Source: Nocardioides furvisabuli (GTDB lineage Bacteria > Actinomycetota > Actinomycetes > Propionibacteriales > Nocardioidaceae). From it: 64,000 nt of DNA. The notes below the pieces were generated by a model. That model was not told the origin of the DNA. It made no database searches and saw nothing but the letters and a program-made list of their open reading frames with translations. The translations under genes were made by a program, and so were the position numbers. Location of the stretch: the NCBI RefSeq assembly GCF_021083185.1, contig NZ_JAIGQB010000011.1, forward strand, positions 1 through 64,000. The letters run 5' to 3'. Shown here in pieces: positions 8,893 through 17,479 of the stretch; position 1 is the stretch's first letter; every line of letters starts with the position of its first letter.

Positions 8893-9138
8893 TGTGGGCA
8901 TCGTCGGGCGCTGTACTTTCCGACGCCTGTTCCGAAATTCCGCAGCCAACCGCTGTCGAGACTCCGAGGAAACCCGCGGTGTCGGATTCGCGCCCGGTCT
9001 CGGGACCCTACCGTCTGAATCGAGCGCCGACCTAGGGGCTGGCCGTGCCGCTCAGGGGTACCCCGTGGGTGTCGGTCCTGGCGGCAGCCGGGGGATCTGG
9101 TCGTGCGTGGAGTGGCTCGTCGAGCGAGTCGTGACCGC

Positions 9139-9927
9139 TCAGAGGTCGGCGGACTCTGTGGATTCCCAGCCGAACCGACGCTTGCCGAAGGCGTCGAGCG
9201 CAAAGTGCGTGGCAAGCACGAGACCGCAGCCGAGCAGCACGTCGACCAAGTAGTGGTTGCCGGTCGCGATAACGATGAACGCCTGTGCGCTTGGGTAGAA
9301 GACCGCCAGCAGTCGCCACCATCGGCCTCTGAAGTCCCACATCTGCAGCGCACACCACACGGCCCAGCCGCAGTGCAAGGACGGCAGCGCGGCGTACTGA
9401 TTGGTGGCGTCGCCGATGCCTCGCGGCGCGGAGGCGGCGTCTCCCCACCAGCCGAACTCTGCGTAGGCTCTCATGACGTCAGCGACGCCGTCACCAGGTA
9501 CGAGACGGGGAGGTGCAACGGGGTAGATCATGTAGACGACGAGCGCCACCGCTGAGGCAAGGACCAAGCTCCAGTAGCCGCGGCGGTACTTCCAACCGCC
9601 GACTTTCCAGGAGAGAAACAGTACGGTCGGAGTCGCGACGTAGTGCATGACGGCGTAGAAGTAGCACGCCGGCACTGCTACCAGCGGTACGCCCATGGTC
9701 CATGAGTTCAGGGGCACCTCGAGGTGGTCGAAGACCCAGCCCTCCAGGGCTACCAGCTCGCCGGAGTGCTCGAACGCGAGGGCGACGTCCCCGCCCTGAT
9801 CGGCTCGGATCACGTTATAGGCCAGTGCGAGCATGCCCATGGCGACGAGCTCAAGCGCCGATGAGTGGACGACCCGCTTGATCGCGACACCAACCCGACT
9901 CGGCTGGTGGGACGTCTCTAGCGACAT
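9139..9927 (-). CDS. PAP2-superfamily membrane phosphatase/transferase-like protein
   Basis: A 262-residue protein with about six membrane helices. It carries the PAP2_3-type signature: YPVAPPR near residues 135-141, QYAALPSLHCGWAVWC near 176-191, and ATGNHYLVDVLLG near 222-234. The SLH and GNHYxxD histidines correspond to the catalytic histidines of PAP2 phosphatases and inositol-phosphotransferases. The K(x6)RP motif of classic PAP2 enzymes is not evident, as is usual for the PF14378 branch. It probably works on a lipid phosphate at the membrane. It stands alone between the thioesterase gene and an MFS gene. The 246 bases between 8893 and 9138 show nothing I can support. Confidence 0.8.
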   Translation of the reverse strand: MSLETSHQPSRVGVAIKRVVHSSALELVAMGMLALAYNVIRADQGGDVALAFEHSGELVALEGWVFDHLEVPLNSWTMGVPLVAVPACYFYAVMHYVATPTVLFLSWKVGGWKYRRGYWSLVLASAVALVVYMIYPVAPPRLVPGDGVADVMRAYAEFGWWGDAASAPRGIGDATNQYAALPSLHCGWAVWCALQMWDFRGRWWRLLAVFYPSAQAFIVIATGNHYLVDVLLGCGLVLATHFALDAFGKRRFGWESTESADL

Positions 9928-10254
9928 CAGCCCGCGTTTGCCCGAAGGCTATTGGCCATCGGCAGAGCCAACGCGGAGCGGGGCGCGTGCGCGTGCGCGA
10001 GGTAGGCAAACGACGGGACAGACCCGGAGGACGGGTGGTTTTCCACGGCCCGATGTGTAGGGCGAGTATCCAAACAGCTGGGAGGCAAGCCCGCGAGGCG
10101 ATCCGTGGTGAGCTGAGGCTGGAGGACGCTCTCGATGAGCAGCCTCGCGCTCTTGGAAGTGAAGGGTTGCAAGCACATGGGTGCTCCGTATCGCCGGTTG
10201 GCGTTGGCGCTCGTGGCACCCGTCCTGTACCGCGTTCTCATGGCGACGTCTCCT
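9928..10254. other. intergenic stretch without supported gene
   Basis: These 327 bases separate the start of the PAP2-like gene from the 3' end of an MFS gene. Open frames exist on both strands, but none shows a family signature or a convincing ribosome binding site. It should contain the PAP2 promoter, though no clear -35/-10 pair was identified. Confidence 0.4.
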
Positions 10255-11925
10255 TCACGGCGGCGGTCGCCTGCCCAGCCGTCGTCCGTCGTCGGGGTCG
10301 GCGAGGAGTGCGTCTTGGTCGACGGAGGTCTCGAAGGCGGCGGCGAGGTCCTCGCCCGGGGTTTGTCCCCGGGTCTGTCGCAGTGGGGTTTCGCGAAGGA
10401 AGAGCATGATCACAAAGCCGAGGATCGCGAACGGTACGGCCGCGAGGAAGGTGGTCTGCAGCGCCTCGGCAAAGCCCGTGGTGACCGCGAGATGGATGGG
10501 CTCGGGCAGCGCCGCCATCTGTTCGGGGCTGCCCTGCGTGGCCGACCCGGCGGGCATCTGGTCGGCGCTCACGCCGGCCGCCCGCAGTTGCGCGGGGATG
10601 GTGTCGCGGAGCCGATGGGTGAGCAGGGCGCCGAAGACCGCGACTCCCATCGCGCCGCCGAGCGAGCGGAAGAACGTGGCTCCGGAGGTGGCGACGCCGA
10701 GGTCGGCATGGGGCACCGCGTTCTGGGTCGCCAGCACGAGGACCTGCATCACCATGCCGATTCCGGCGCCGGTGATGAACATGTACACCCCGGCTAGCCA
10801 CAGCGAGGTGTCCACGGACAGCCGGCTCATCAGCGTCAGGCCGACGGCGGCGACGAGCAGCCCGACCACGGGGTAGATCTTGTAGCGGCCGGTGCGGGTG
10901 ATCAGCCGCCCCGATCCGATGGAGGTGGCCAGCAGGCCGACCATGAGCGGAAGCGTCAGCAGGCCGGAGGCGGTGGGGGACTCACCCTTGACGATCTGCA
11001 GGTACTGCGGCAAGAAGATGATGGCGCCGAACATGGCGACTCCGACGACAAAGCCGGCCAAACTGGTGATGACGAAGGTGTGGTTGGCGAACAGCCGCGG
11101 CGGCATGATCGGTTCAGCCGTCCGGCGCTCCTGCCAGACCGTGAGCGCCAGCATGACCAGCGCCACCGCGGTCAAACCGTAGGTCCAGGCCGAGTTCCAC
11201 TCGAACTCCTTGCCGCCGAGCGAGAGCATCAGCAGCAGCGCGCTGATCCCAGCGACGATGAAGAACGCCCCCAGCCAGTCGATGGCGTGCCGTCGGCGGG
11301 GGAACGGCAGCTTCAGGACGCGTTCGGTCACCACCAGGGCCACAATGCCGATGGGGATCCCGACCCAGAAAGTCCACCGCCACGAGAGGTGCTCGACCAG
11401 GAAGCCACCCAGCAGGGGCCCGGCGACGGTGGCCAAGCCGAAGACCGAGCCGATGTAACCCTGGTAGCGGCCGCGTTCGCGGGGACTGACGACGTCGCCG
11501 ATGATCGCCTGGGACAGCGCCATCAGCCCGCCCACGCCGAGTCCCATCACGGCCCGGGACCCCACCAGCTGGCCCATGTTCTGGGCGAACCCGGCGGCGA
11601 GAGAGGAGACCAGGAAGATCCCGATCGCGGACTGGAACATGATCTTGCGGCCGTACAGGTCTGACAGCTTGCCCCAGATGGGAGTGGAGGCGGTCGAAGT
11701 CAACAGGGTGGCCGAGACGACCCAGGCCAGCTGGTCCTGGCCGCCGAGCTCACCGACGATGGTGGGCAGCGCGGTGGCCACGATCGTCTGGGACAGGGCG
11801 GCGACCAGCATCCCCAACATCAGCCCCACCAGGACGGTGAGGATCTGCCGGTGTGGTAGCTCCGGCATCACCTGCTCGCCGGGTGCCCCCGGGACACCGG
11901 CCCCGGCGGAGGACGCCGTACTCAT
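10255..11925 (-). CDS. MFS drug exporter, DHA2 (14-TM) family
   Basis: A 556-residue exporter starting at ATG 11925. A longer reading is possible, but this ATG overlaps the stop of the upstream marR gene by 4 bp (ATGA), the usual coupled arrangement. It shows LSQTIVATALP at residues 44-54 (motif D1-like) and GKLSDLYGRKIMF at 85-97 (motif A), with about 14 membrane segments and a soluble region near 440-465. It should export hydrophobic toxic compounds by proton antiport under control of the MarR protein. The first residues are the only part preserved in the second copy of the cassette at 17.5 kb. Confidence 0.93.
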   Translation of the reverse strand: MSTASSAGAGVPGAPGEQVMPELPHRQILTVLVGLMLGMLVAALSQTIVATALPTIVGELGGQDQLAWVVSATLLTSTASTPIWGKLSDLYGRKIMFQSAIGIFLVSSLAAGFAQNMGQLVGSRAVMGLGVGGLMALSQAIIGDVVSPRERGRYQGYIGSVFGLATVAGPLLGGFLVEHLSWRWTFWVGIPIGIVALVVTERVLKLPFPRRRHAIDWLGAFFIVAGISALLLMLSLGGKEFEWNSAWTYGLTAVALVMLALTVWQERRTAEPIMPPRLFANHTFVITSLAGFVVGVAMFGAIIFLPQYLQIVKGESPTASGLLTLPLMVGLLATSIGSGRLITRTGRYKIYPVVGLLVAAVGLTLMSRLSVDTSLWLAGVYMFITGAGIGMVMQVLVLATQNAVPHADLGVATSGATFFRSLGGAMGVAVFGALLTHRLRDTIPAQLRAAGVSADQMPAGSATQGSPEQMAALPEPIHLAVTTGFAEALQTTFLAAVPFAILGFVIMLFLRETPLRQTRGQTPGEDLAAAFETSVDQDALLADPDDGRRLGRRPPP

Positions 11926-12416
11926 TGCTGGCCCGCTTCCGCGGTGTGCGGATCCCCGGTCAGATGCTCGTCGAGACCGGCGTTGAACGCCGCCAGCAGG
12001 GACGCGAAGCGCGCCAGATCCTCGGGCGACCACGACCGCAGCAGCTCCCGGACGACGCCGCGCCGTTCCGCCCGCGTCGTGCTCAACACGCTCCGGCCGT
12101 GCTCGGTGAGCCGCAGCCGGAGAGCGCGCCGGTCGTCGGCGTCCGGTTCGCGCGTGACAAGGCCGGCCTGCTCCAGGGCCGCGACCTGTCGGCTGATCGT
12201 CGAGGCGTCGAGGTGGAAGTGCGCTGCGAGCTCACTGGACCGCAGCGGGCCGGTGTCATGGAGCCAGGCGAGGATCCCGTAGGCGGCCCTCTCCACGACC
12301 TGCTCTGTCGGGCCGCCGCGCAGATGCACCTTCTGGGCACGACGCACCAACAAGGTCAGCTCCTGCTCGATGGACTCCACCGAGACCAGGTCGGTCTGTG
12401 ATCCGATCGATTGCAT
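11922..12416 (-). CDS. MarR-family regulator (copy A)
   Basis: A 164-residue protein starting at ATG 12416. Residues about 35-130 form a winged helix: LAWLHDTGPLRSSELAAHF, then DASTISRQVAALEQAGLV (recognition helix), then the basic wing REPDADDRRALRLRLTEHG. MarR proteins bind palindromes as dimers and release on binding phenolic or other small ligands. Its stop overlaps the start of the downstream MFS exporter by 4 bp, indicating a regulator-exporter operon. It is nearly identical to the protein encoded at 17494-17988; the few differences are mostly at the two ends. I infer control of the MFS exporter. Confidence 0.92.
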   Translation of the reverse strand: MQSIGSQTDLVSVESIEQELTLLVRRAQKVHLRGGPTEQVVERAAYGILAWLHDTGPLRSSELAAHFHLDASTISRQVAALEQAGLVTREPDADDRRALRLRLTEHGRSVLSTTRAERRGVVRELLRSWSPEDLARFASLLAAFNAGLDEHLTGDPHTAEAGQQ

Positions 12417-12569
12417 GTACCAACCATAATGGCTCCGGCGACGGCGGCGCACCCGTCCGCGATGTGTCGCGTGGCCGGAGCTGGCGCGGCGCCGGGACAA
12501 GCGGTGCGGCTCCATGTGTAGAGCGGTAGGGCAGGTGCCGAGCCTCCGCGGATCGGAGGCGTCGTCCCG

Positions 12570-12610
12570 GACATCTCGCCGACCAAGGAGCGCTGCAACG
12601 TGGGAGCAAG
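12570..12610 (-). pseudogene. 3'-terminal remnant of a tetR gene
   Basis: The minus strand encodes ALAPTLQRSLVGEMS, which matches the C-terminus ALAPTLQRYLVGDIS of the intact TetR at 18166-18810. The rest of the gene is gone and the stop codon has been lost. It marks one end of the duplicated tetR-marR cassette. Confidence 0.7.
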
Positions 12611-12629
12611 AGCACCTCCGGTGGCTGCG

Positions 12630-13221
12630 CTACATTCCATGAACGGCGTGCAGGAGAGCTGCAACGGCCAGCGGATCGCCGTGGATCTCGACTACGGCCG
12701 CGGTCCGGCGACCGCTGAAGTACAAGACGAGCTCACTGGGCGGTCCTCCCAACGTGACGCCGACGCCTCGGCCGAAACGTGCGGCGTCGGCCCTCGTGGG
12801 AGTCCAGCACCAAGGAGAACGGCCGCAGTCTCCGCGCGGCGGGCCACGCCAGGAAGCCGAGCAGCCGCCACGACAGGTTCTCAAGCTCCGGCGGCCCGTT
12901 CCGTGGGGGCAAGCCGTTGGCGCGCCGTACGTCTTCGTGGTGGATGAAGAACTCAAGTCCGTTGACGAGCTTGCGAACGCCCGGGATCTGCCAGACCAGC
13001 GGAGGACCGGAACGGAGACGCTCGACCAGGCCCGCGAAACCCAGTTCCTTCTCACGCGCGGTGAGGCCGCCAACTCGGCGCAGGTGGTTCTCCCGCACGA
13101 CCAAGTGGGCCACCAGATCGAGGGTGGTCCACCCTTCGCAAAGAGTCGGAGCCTCAGGCCCGAGCTTGATGAGCAGGTCGCACAATGCCAGCCTTTCCTG
13201 TTGGTCAAGCGGCATCACCAT
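12630..13221 (-). pseudogene. TIGR03085-family (mycothiol-dependent maleylpyruvate isomerase-like) gene with frameshift
   Basis: From ATG 13221 the protein reads LCDLLIKLGPEAPTLCEGWT, DLVAHLVVREN and FFIHHEDVRRANGLPPR, all typical of the actinobacterial TIGR03085 family, a DinB-like fold related to mycothiol-dependent maleylpyruvate isomerase. Around 12780 the frame changes: the family C-terminus VGVTLGGPPSELVLYFSGRR and onward to HAVHGM continues in another frame to the stop at 12630. A single indel therefore separates about 149 N-terminal codons from about 50 C-terminal ones. It is either inactivated or carries a sequencing error. The proteins are usually small cytosolic metal-binding proteins of unknown substrate. 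Confidence 0.75.
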
Positions 13222-13621
13222 CGAACCAGCGTACGTCGCAGCCCGGCAAGACCGGCGCCGACCATGTGAGCCCGTGAGCGCTCGCTTCGCCGGTGCTGAT
13301 CACACTCATCGGTGGGCAACCGCGGAATGTGGTCGCTTCGCGTGGGGAGCGGACCGGTGGCTCGGGCCAGGGCGGGGAGGGTGTCGGGATCCCGGCGGCG
13401 GCGTGGCCGCCTTTCCCGTAACCGAGGTGCCAGCACCCGGGGGCTAGCGGGAAATGACCCAACGGGTCTTCGGGATGCGCGACGTGGCGCCGGCCTCGTT
13501 GGCTGGATCGGCGTTGGGCCCAATTCATGTCGGTCCCAATTCACGGCGTGCCCTGGTGAGTTAGAACCGTACGCTGGTCATCGCGACGGCCGGCGTGGCC
13601 GCGGTGAGTGACGGGCCTTAC
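13222..13621. other. intergenic stretch left of the IS3 element
   Basis: These 400 bases lie between the TIGR03085 gene and the IS end. No gene with family signature was found. The 9-mer CCCAATTCA occurs twice near 13519-13545, but no clear larger structure is visible. Confidence 0.4.
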
Positions 13622-14974
13622 CCCCGGATCTTGGACACGGGGTGTGATTACGCGGCGGTTGGCAGCGTAGCGGCCTGGCGGGCCTCGTAGGTGGACGGGG
13701 ACAGGTAGCAGCACCAGGTGTGACGGCGGCGGGTGTTGTAGCGGACGAGCCACCTGAAGACCTGCCGGCGACAGGTCGGCTCGTCTGTCCAGCAGGCGGC
13801 GTCTTGGAGGACCTCGCGCTTCATCGTGGCGTTGAACGACTCCGCCAAGGCGTTGTCGGCCGACGAGCCGACGGCGCCCATCGACTGCGTGACGCCGAGC
13901 CTCCTGCAGAGCTTGGCGTAGTCCTTCGAGCAGTAGACCGACCCATGGTCGCTGTGGAAGATCGCGCCGTTGAGGCTGCCGCGGATCGCGGCAGCTGCGT
14001 TGAGGGCGTCCTCGACCAACTCGGTGCGCATGTGATCGGCAATCGCCCAACCGGCGAGCCGACGGCTGTAGCAGTCGATCACGGTCGCCAGGTACAGGTT
14101 CGTCCCGTCGGCCAACGGCAGGTAGGTGATGTCCCCGACGTAGCGCTGGTTCGGCGCATCGGCGGTGAAGTCCCGCTTGAGCAGGTCGGGGTACTTCTGC
14201 CCCGACGGCTCGGGGATCGTGGTCCGCACCCGGCGCTTCTTCACATAGCCACGGATGCCCGCAAGTCGCATCACCCGGGCGACGCGCTTGTGGTTGACCC
14301 GCTCGCCGGCAAGCGCGCCGTCGTTGAGCTCAGCGGTGATCCGCGGCGCACCCTGGGTGCTGTCCTCGGCATGGACGGCCCTGATCCGCGTCGCGAGCTC
14401 GGCATCGGCCCGGGCGCGCTCCTCGCGCGCTGGGGACGCCTTGAGCCAGGCGTAGTAGGACGAGCGCTCGATCTCGACGAGCTCGCACAGTCGCTTCACC
14501 TCGAAGGTGGCGGAGTTGTCGGCGACGAACTGGAAGCGACTCACCAGCGCGTCTCCCCGGCGAAATACTTGGCCGCCCGCTGGAGGATCTCCCGCTCGGT
14601 GGTCAGCTTCGTGGTCTCGACCTCGAGCTCGCTCACGCGGGGCCTCGAGCCGGGCGATCTTCTGCTCCGGTGTCTCATCGGCCGGCCCCGACGGGCTCGC
14701 CGTCGACGAGTCGGACTGCAGCGGGCTGGAGGTCAGCGTCCCGTCAGCGGCGGTCTTCTTGCCGGTCCCGTAGACCTCGAGCCAGTGCCGCAAGGTGCCG
14801 CGCACGATGCCGAGGTCATCGGCGATGCCACGAACCGTGGCGCCCGGGGTGGACTCGTACAAGTCGACGGCCTGACGACGGAACTCCTCGGAGTAGTTCT
14901 TCTTGGCCATGGTTCTCGGATCATCTCGCTTCCCCAGCACCAGGTGCTGGATTCAACTTGTCCAAGAACCGGGG
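13622..14974 (-). mobile_element. IS3-family insertion sequence
   Basis: The element is bounded by imperfect inverted repeats: CCCCGGATCTTGGACA at 13622-13637 and, on the opposite strand, CCCCGGTTCTTGGACA at 14959-14974, 15 of 16 matching. It is about 1.35 kb, the usual IS3-family size, and holds one transposase frame on the minus strand. I could not see a clear short target duplication at the two ends, so the exact outer limits may differ by a few bases. Confidence 0.85.
13648..14910 (-). CDS. IS3-family transposase, OrfA and OrfB joined in one frame by an extra base
   Basis: From ATG 14910 the OrfA part reads KKNYSEEFRRQAVDLYEST with the helix-turn-helix VRGIADDLGIVRGTLRHWL. The OrfB part has the rve/DDE integrase core: DITYLPLADGTNLYLATVID, then HSDHGSVYCSKDYA and SSADNALAESFNATMKRE, carrying the DDE residues. 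Normally OrfA ends separately and a programmed slip makes OrfAB. Here a run of four C near 14643 instead of three shifts OrfA into the OrfB frame, so one continuous 420-codon frame results, while the OrfA leucine-zipper segment (LEVETTKLTTEREILQ in the other frame) is garbled. The DDE domain is intact; activity without the zipper is doubtful. Confidence 0.88.
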   Translation of the reverse strand: MAKKNYSEEFRRQAVDLYESTPGATVRGIADDLGIVRGTLRHWLEVYGTGKKTAADGTLTSSPLQSDSSTASPSGPADETPEQKIARLEAPRERARGRDHEADHRAGDPPAGGQVFRRGDALVSRFQFVADNSATFEVKRLCELVEIERSSYYAWLKASPAREERARADAELATRIRAVHAEDSTQGAPRITAELNDGALAGERVNHKRVARVMRLAGIRGYVKKRRVRTTIPEPSGQKYPDLLKRDFTADAPNQRYVGDITYLPLADGTNLYLATVIDCYSRRLAGWAIADHMRTELVEDALNAAAAIRGSLNGAIFHSDHGSVYCSKDYAKLCRRLGVTQSMGAVGSSADNALAESFNATMKREVLQDAACWTDEPTCRRQVFRWLVRYNTRRRHTWCCYLSPSTYEARQAATLPTAA

Positions 14975-15083
14975 CCAGGCCCCGACCGCACGTGAGTCCG
15001 TCCGGTGCCCTACCCGCCTCGAGCGCGATCGGTTCGAGCCTGGCATATGCGGCGGGTACGTTTCCGGGGCGCTGGGGTGGCGA

Positions 15084-15089
15084 TAGGGT
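15084..15089 (+). promoter_or_regulatory. possible leaderless -10 box for MMPL gene
   Basis: TAGGGT ends six bases before the ATG at 15096, the spacing that would start transcription at or next to the start codon. No ribosome binding sequence precedes this ATG, which fits leaderless translation, common in actinobacteria. No strong -35 is visible. Confidence 0.4.
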
Positions 15090-15095
15090 CTCGCC

Positions 15096-17252
15096 ATGTT
15101 TGCTGCGCTTGGTCGTTTCGTATCGCGGCGTCCCTGGTACGTCATCGGCGCTTGGGTCGTACTCGCAGTCGTGGTGGTCTCGTTTGCACCTGCACTGCAG
15201 ACGACTTCCGACGAGGCGGAGTTCCTGCCCGACCACTACGAGTCCATCAAGGCGACCGAGCTGCAGGCGGAGAAGTTCCCCGGCGCGACCACCCCCGCGG
15301 CGATCCTGGTGTTCGAGCGCGAGGACGGGTCGCCGTTGACCGAAGAGGATCAGGCCGCCGTCAACCGGATCGCAGAGGAGCTCGGCCCACAGTTGGGCGA
15401 CGAGACCTTCGTCCGGCAGGTGATCACGGTCGACCCGGAGGGACGGCCGAACCTGTCCGAGGACGGACTGGTCCAAATTGGCATCATCGGGTTGGCGGAG
15501 GGCGCCACCGGCTTCGACGCGACGGCGTTAGAGGACGGTGAACAGCTTCGAGACGACCTCGACCCGCTGGTCGAGAACAGCGACCTGAGAGTGCAGTCCA
15601 CCGGATCTATCCTCCAGGGACTGGATTCCCAAGAGTCGGGTGAGCAGACCTTGGCGATCGTGGGTGCGGCCACGATCATCCTGATCGTGTTGCTGCTCGC
15701 GCTGATCTTCCGCAGCGTGATCATCTGCGTGATGCCGATCGCCGTGGTCGCCCTGTCCGGCACGATCGCGACCGGTCTGATCGCCTGGGCCAACGAGGCA
15801 TTCAACCTCAAGGCGGACTCCACGATCGAGGTGATCCTGTTCGTCGTCCTCTATGGCATCGGCACCGACTACATCCTGTTCTTCCTCTTCCGCTACCGCG
15901 AGCGGCTGCGGCAGGGCGCTGACACCCGGTCGTCCGTCGTTCACGCGATAGAGCGCGCCGGCGAGGCGATCGCGTCCGCCGGTGGCGCGGTGATCGTGGC
16001 ATTCATGGCCCTGCTGCTGAGCACGCTGAGCATCTTCAGGGCGATCGGCCCGGCGCTCGCGATCGCGGTCGCCGTCACCCTGGTGGCCGCGCTGACACTG
16101 GTGCCCGCGGTCGTCACTGTGATCGGCCGCGGGCTTTTCTGGCCCTCCCGAAAATGGCGCCGGGAGCCCGAGGCCGCTCGCTTCAACCGAATCGGTGACG
16201 CACTGAGCCGGCGACCGGGCAGGTTCGCCGCCGCCTCGGGCCTGCTCCTGGCGGTCCTGGCGATCTTCGCGGTCAGCTTCAACCCGTCATTCGACTTCAG
16301 CGCGAGCTTGCCGGACGACGTCGAGTCTACAGAGGCGCTGGATACCTTCCAGGACCACTTCGCCGCCGGGGCAAGCGAGCCGATCCCCGTGATCCTGGCC
16401 TCGGAGAACGGTCGGCTGGACCAGTCCGCGCTGGAAGCGTTCCGCACGGAGTTGGAGGGAACCGACGGCGTAGCCCAGGCGTTTCCGGGCCAGCCGTCCG
16501 AGGACGGCACCGCCGCGCAGTTCTCGCTGATCCTCGACGAGGACCCGACCTCCGACGCCGCGCTCGAGGACGTCAAGGGCCCGATCCGCGACGCCGCACA
16601 CGGTGCCGCGCCCGAGGGGACCGAGGCGTACGTCGGCGGCACCCCCTCGATCTTCGCCGACCTCCAGGAGGCGATGGCCCGCGACTACCGCGTAGTGTTC
16701 CCCGTCGCGGGCGGCTTGATCCTGCTGATCCTCGCCCTGCTGCTGCGGAGCCTCGTGGCGCCGTGGTACCTAATGGCCGCGGTCGGCCTCGGCTTCGCCG
16801 CGACCCTCGGCGCCACGGTGATCGTGTTCCAGCACATCATGGGTGAGGCCGGCCTGATCTTCATGCTGCCCATCTACATCTACCTGTTCGTCACCGCGCT
16901 CGGCACCGACTACAACATCTTGATGATCGCGCGTCTACGCGAAGAGGCGCGCGAGGGCAAGGATCCGCAGGCCGCGGCCGGGGAGGCGGTCAAGCACGCC
17001 GGTCCGACGATCGCCGCGGCGGGCGTGATCCTCGCGGGCACGTTCGCCTCGCTGATGCTCAGCGGGAACACGCTCATGGTCTCTATGGGCTTCGCGCTCT
17101 CATTCGGCATCCTGCTTGCGGCGTTCGTGATGTCGCTGTTCTTCACGCCGTCGCTGACCGCGCTGATTGGCCACGCCGCCTGGTGGCCGGGCCACGGTGA
17201 CGAGAAACGCGAGGAACTGGACGAGCCCGATAAGTCCGTGGTCAGCACCTGA
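15096..17252 (+). CDS. MMPL-family RND transporter
   Basis: A 718-residue transporter with two repeats of one periplasmic domain plus a bundle of about six helices. After the first helix (about residues 14-33) comes an extracytoplasmic region to about 180, then membrane helices. The paired proton-relay motifs are GTDYILFFLFRYRER at about residue 257 and GTDYNILMIARLREE at about 603, both with the Asp-Tyr pair of MmpL proteins. Such proteins export lipids, siderophores or drugs across the actinobacterial membrane using proton flow. It is flanked by the IS3 element and by the second marR copy on the opposite strand. The cargo is unknown. Confidence 0.92.
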   Translation: MFAALGRFVSRRPWYVIGAWVVLAVVVVSFAPALQTTSDEAEFLPDHYESIKATELQAEKFPGATTPAAILVFEREDGSPLTEEDQAAVNRIAEELGPQLGDETFVRQVITVDPEGRPNLSEDGLVQIGIIGLAEGATGFDATALEDGEQLRDDLDPLVENSDLRVQSTGSILQGLDSQESGEQTLAIVGAATIILIVLLLALIFRSVIICVMPIAVVALSGTIATGLIAWANEAFNLKADSTIEVILFVVLYGIGTDYILFFLFRYRERLRQGADTRSSVVHAIERAGEAIASAGGAVIVAFMALLLSTLSIFRAIGPALAIAVAVTLVAALTLVPAVVTVIGRGLFWPSRKWRREPEAARFNRIGDALSRRPGRFAAASGLLLAVLAIFAVSFNPSFDFSASLPDDVESTEALDTFQDHFAAGASEPIPVILASENGRLDQSALEAFRTELEGTDGVAQAFPGQPSEDGTAAQFSLILDEDPTSDAALEDVKGPIRDAAHGAAPEGTEAYVGGTPSIFADLQEAMARDYRVVFPVAGGLILLILALLLRSLVAPWYLMAAVGLGFAATLGATVIVFQHIMGEAGLIFMLPIYIYLFVTALGTDYNILMIARLREEAREGKDPQAAAGEAVKHAGPTIAAAGVILAGTFASLMLSGNTLMVSMGFALSFGILLAAFVMSLFFTPSLTALIGHAAWWPGHGDEKREELDEPDKSVVST

Positions 17253-17479
17253 GCGGGGCAGGCTGACCCGCCACTATGACAGGCTGACGTCCGTCGTCGG
17301 ACGTACCGATCTGGCAGAACCGGGCGTTCGCACGCGGGGTCCCGACCACCGCCTTCCCGGAGCGTCTCGGCGACACGTCCCAGGCCTGAGTGGACCGTCT
17401 CCACTGTGCTGCAGGTCGCCGTACGTGCTTGGCTCGACCATTCGGTGAACGACCGGTGTGCCAGAAACCAGCAGAGCGG

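Larger units (their letters stand above)
11908..12612 (-). repeat. copy A of duplicated tetR-marR cassette
   Basis: This stretch and 17480-18210 are close copies in the same orientation. Copy A contains the first codons of the MFS gene, all of marR, the leader region and the last ~14 codons of a tetR gene, after which similarity ends. The two copies are direct repeats separated by about 5 kb. Confidence 0.85.

Noticed and set aside
13720..15339. A 539-codon open frame on the plus strand opposite the IS3 transposase
   Set aside because: It lies antisense to a clear DDE transposase, has no family motif, and reflects the codon bias of high-GC DNA, where reverse frames stay open.
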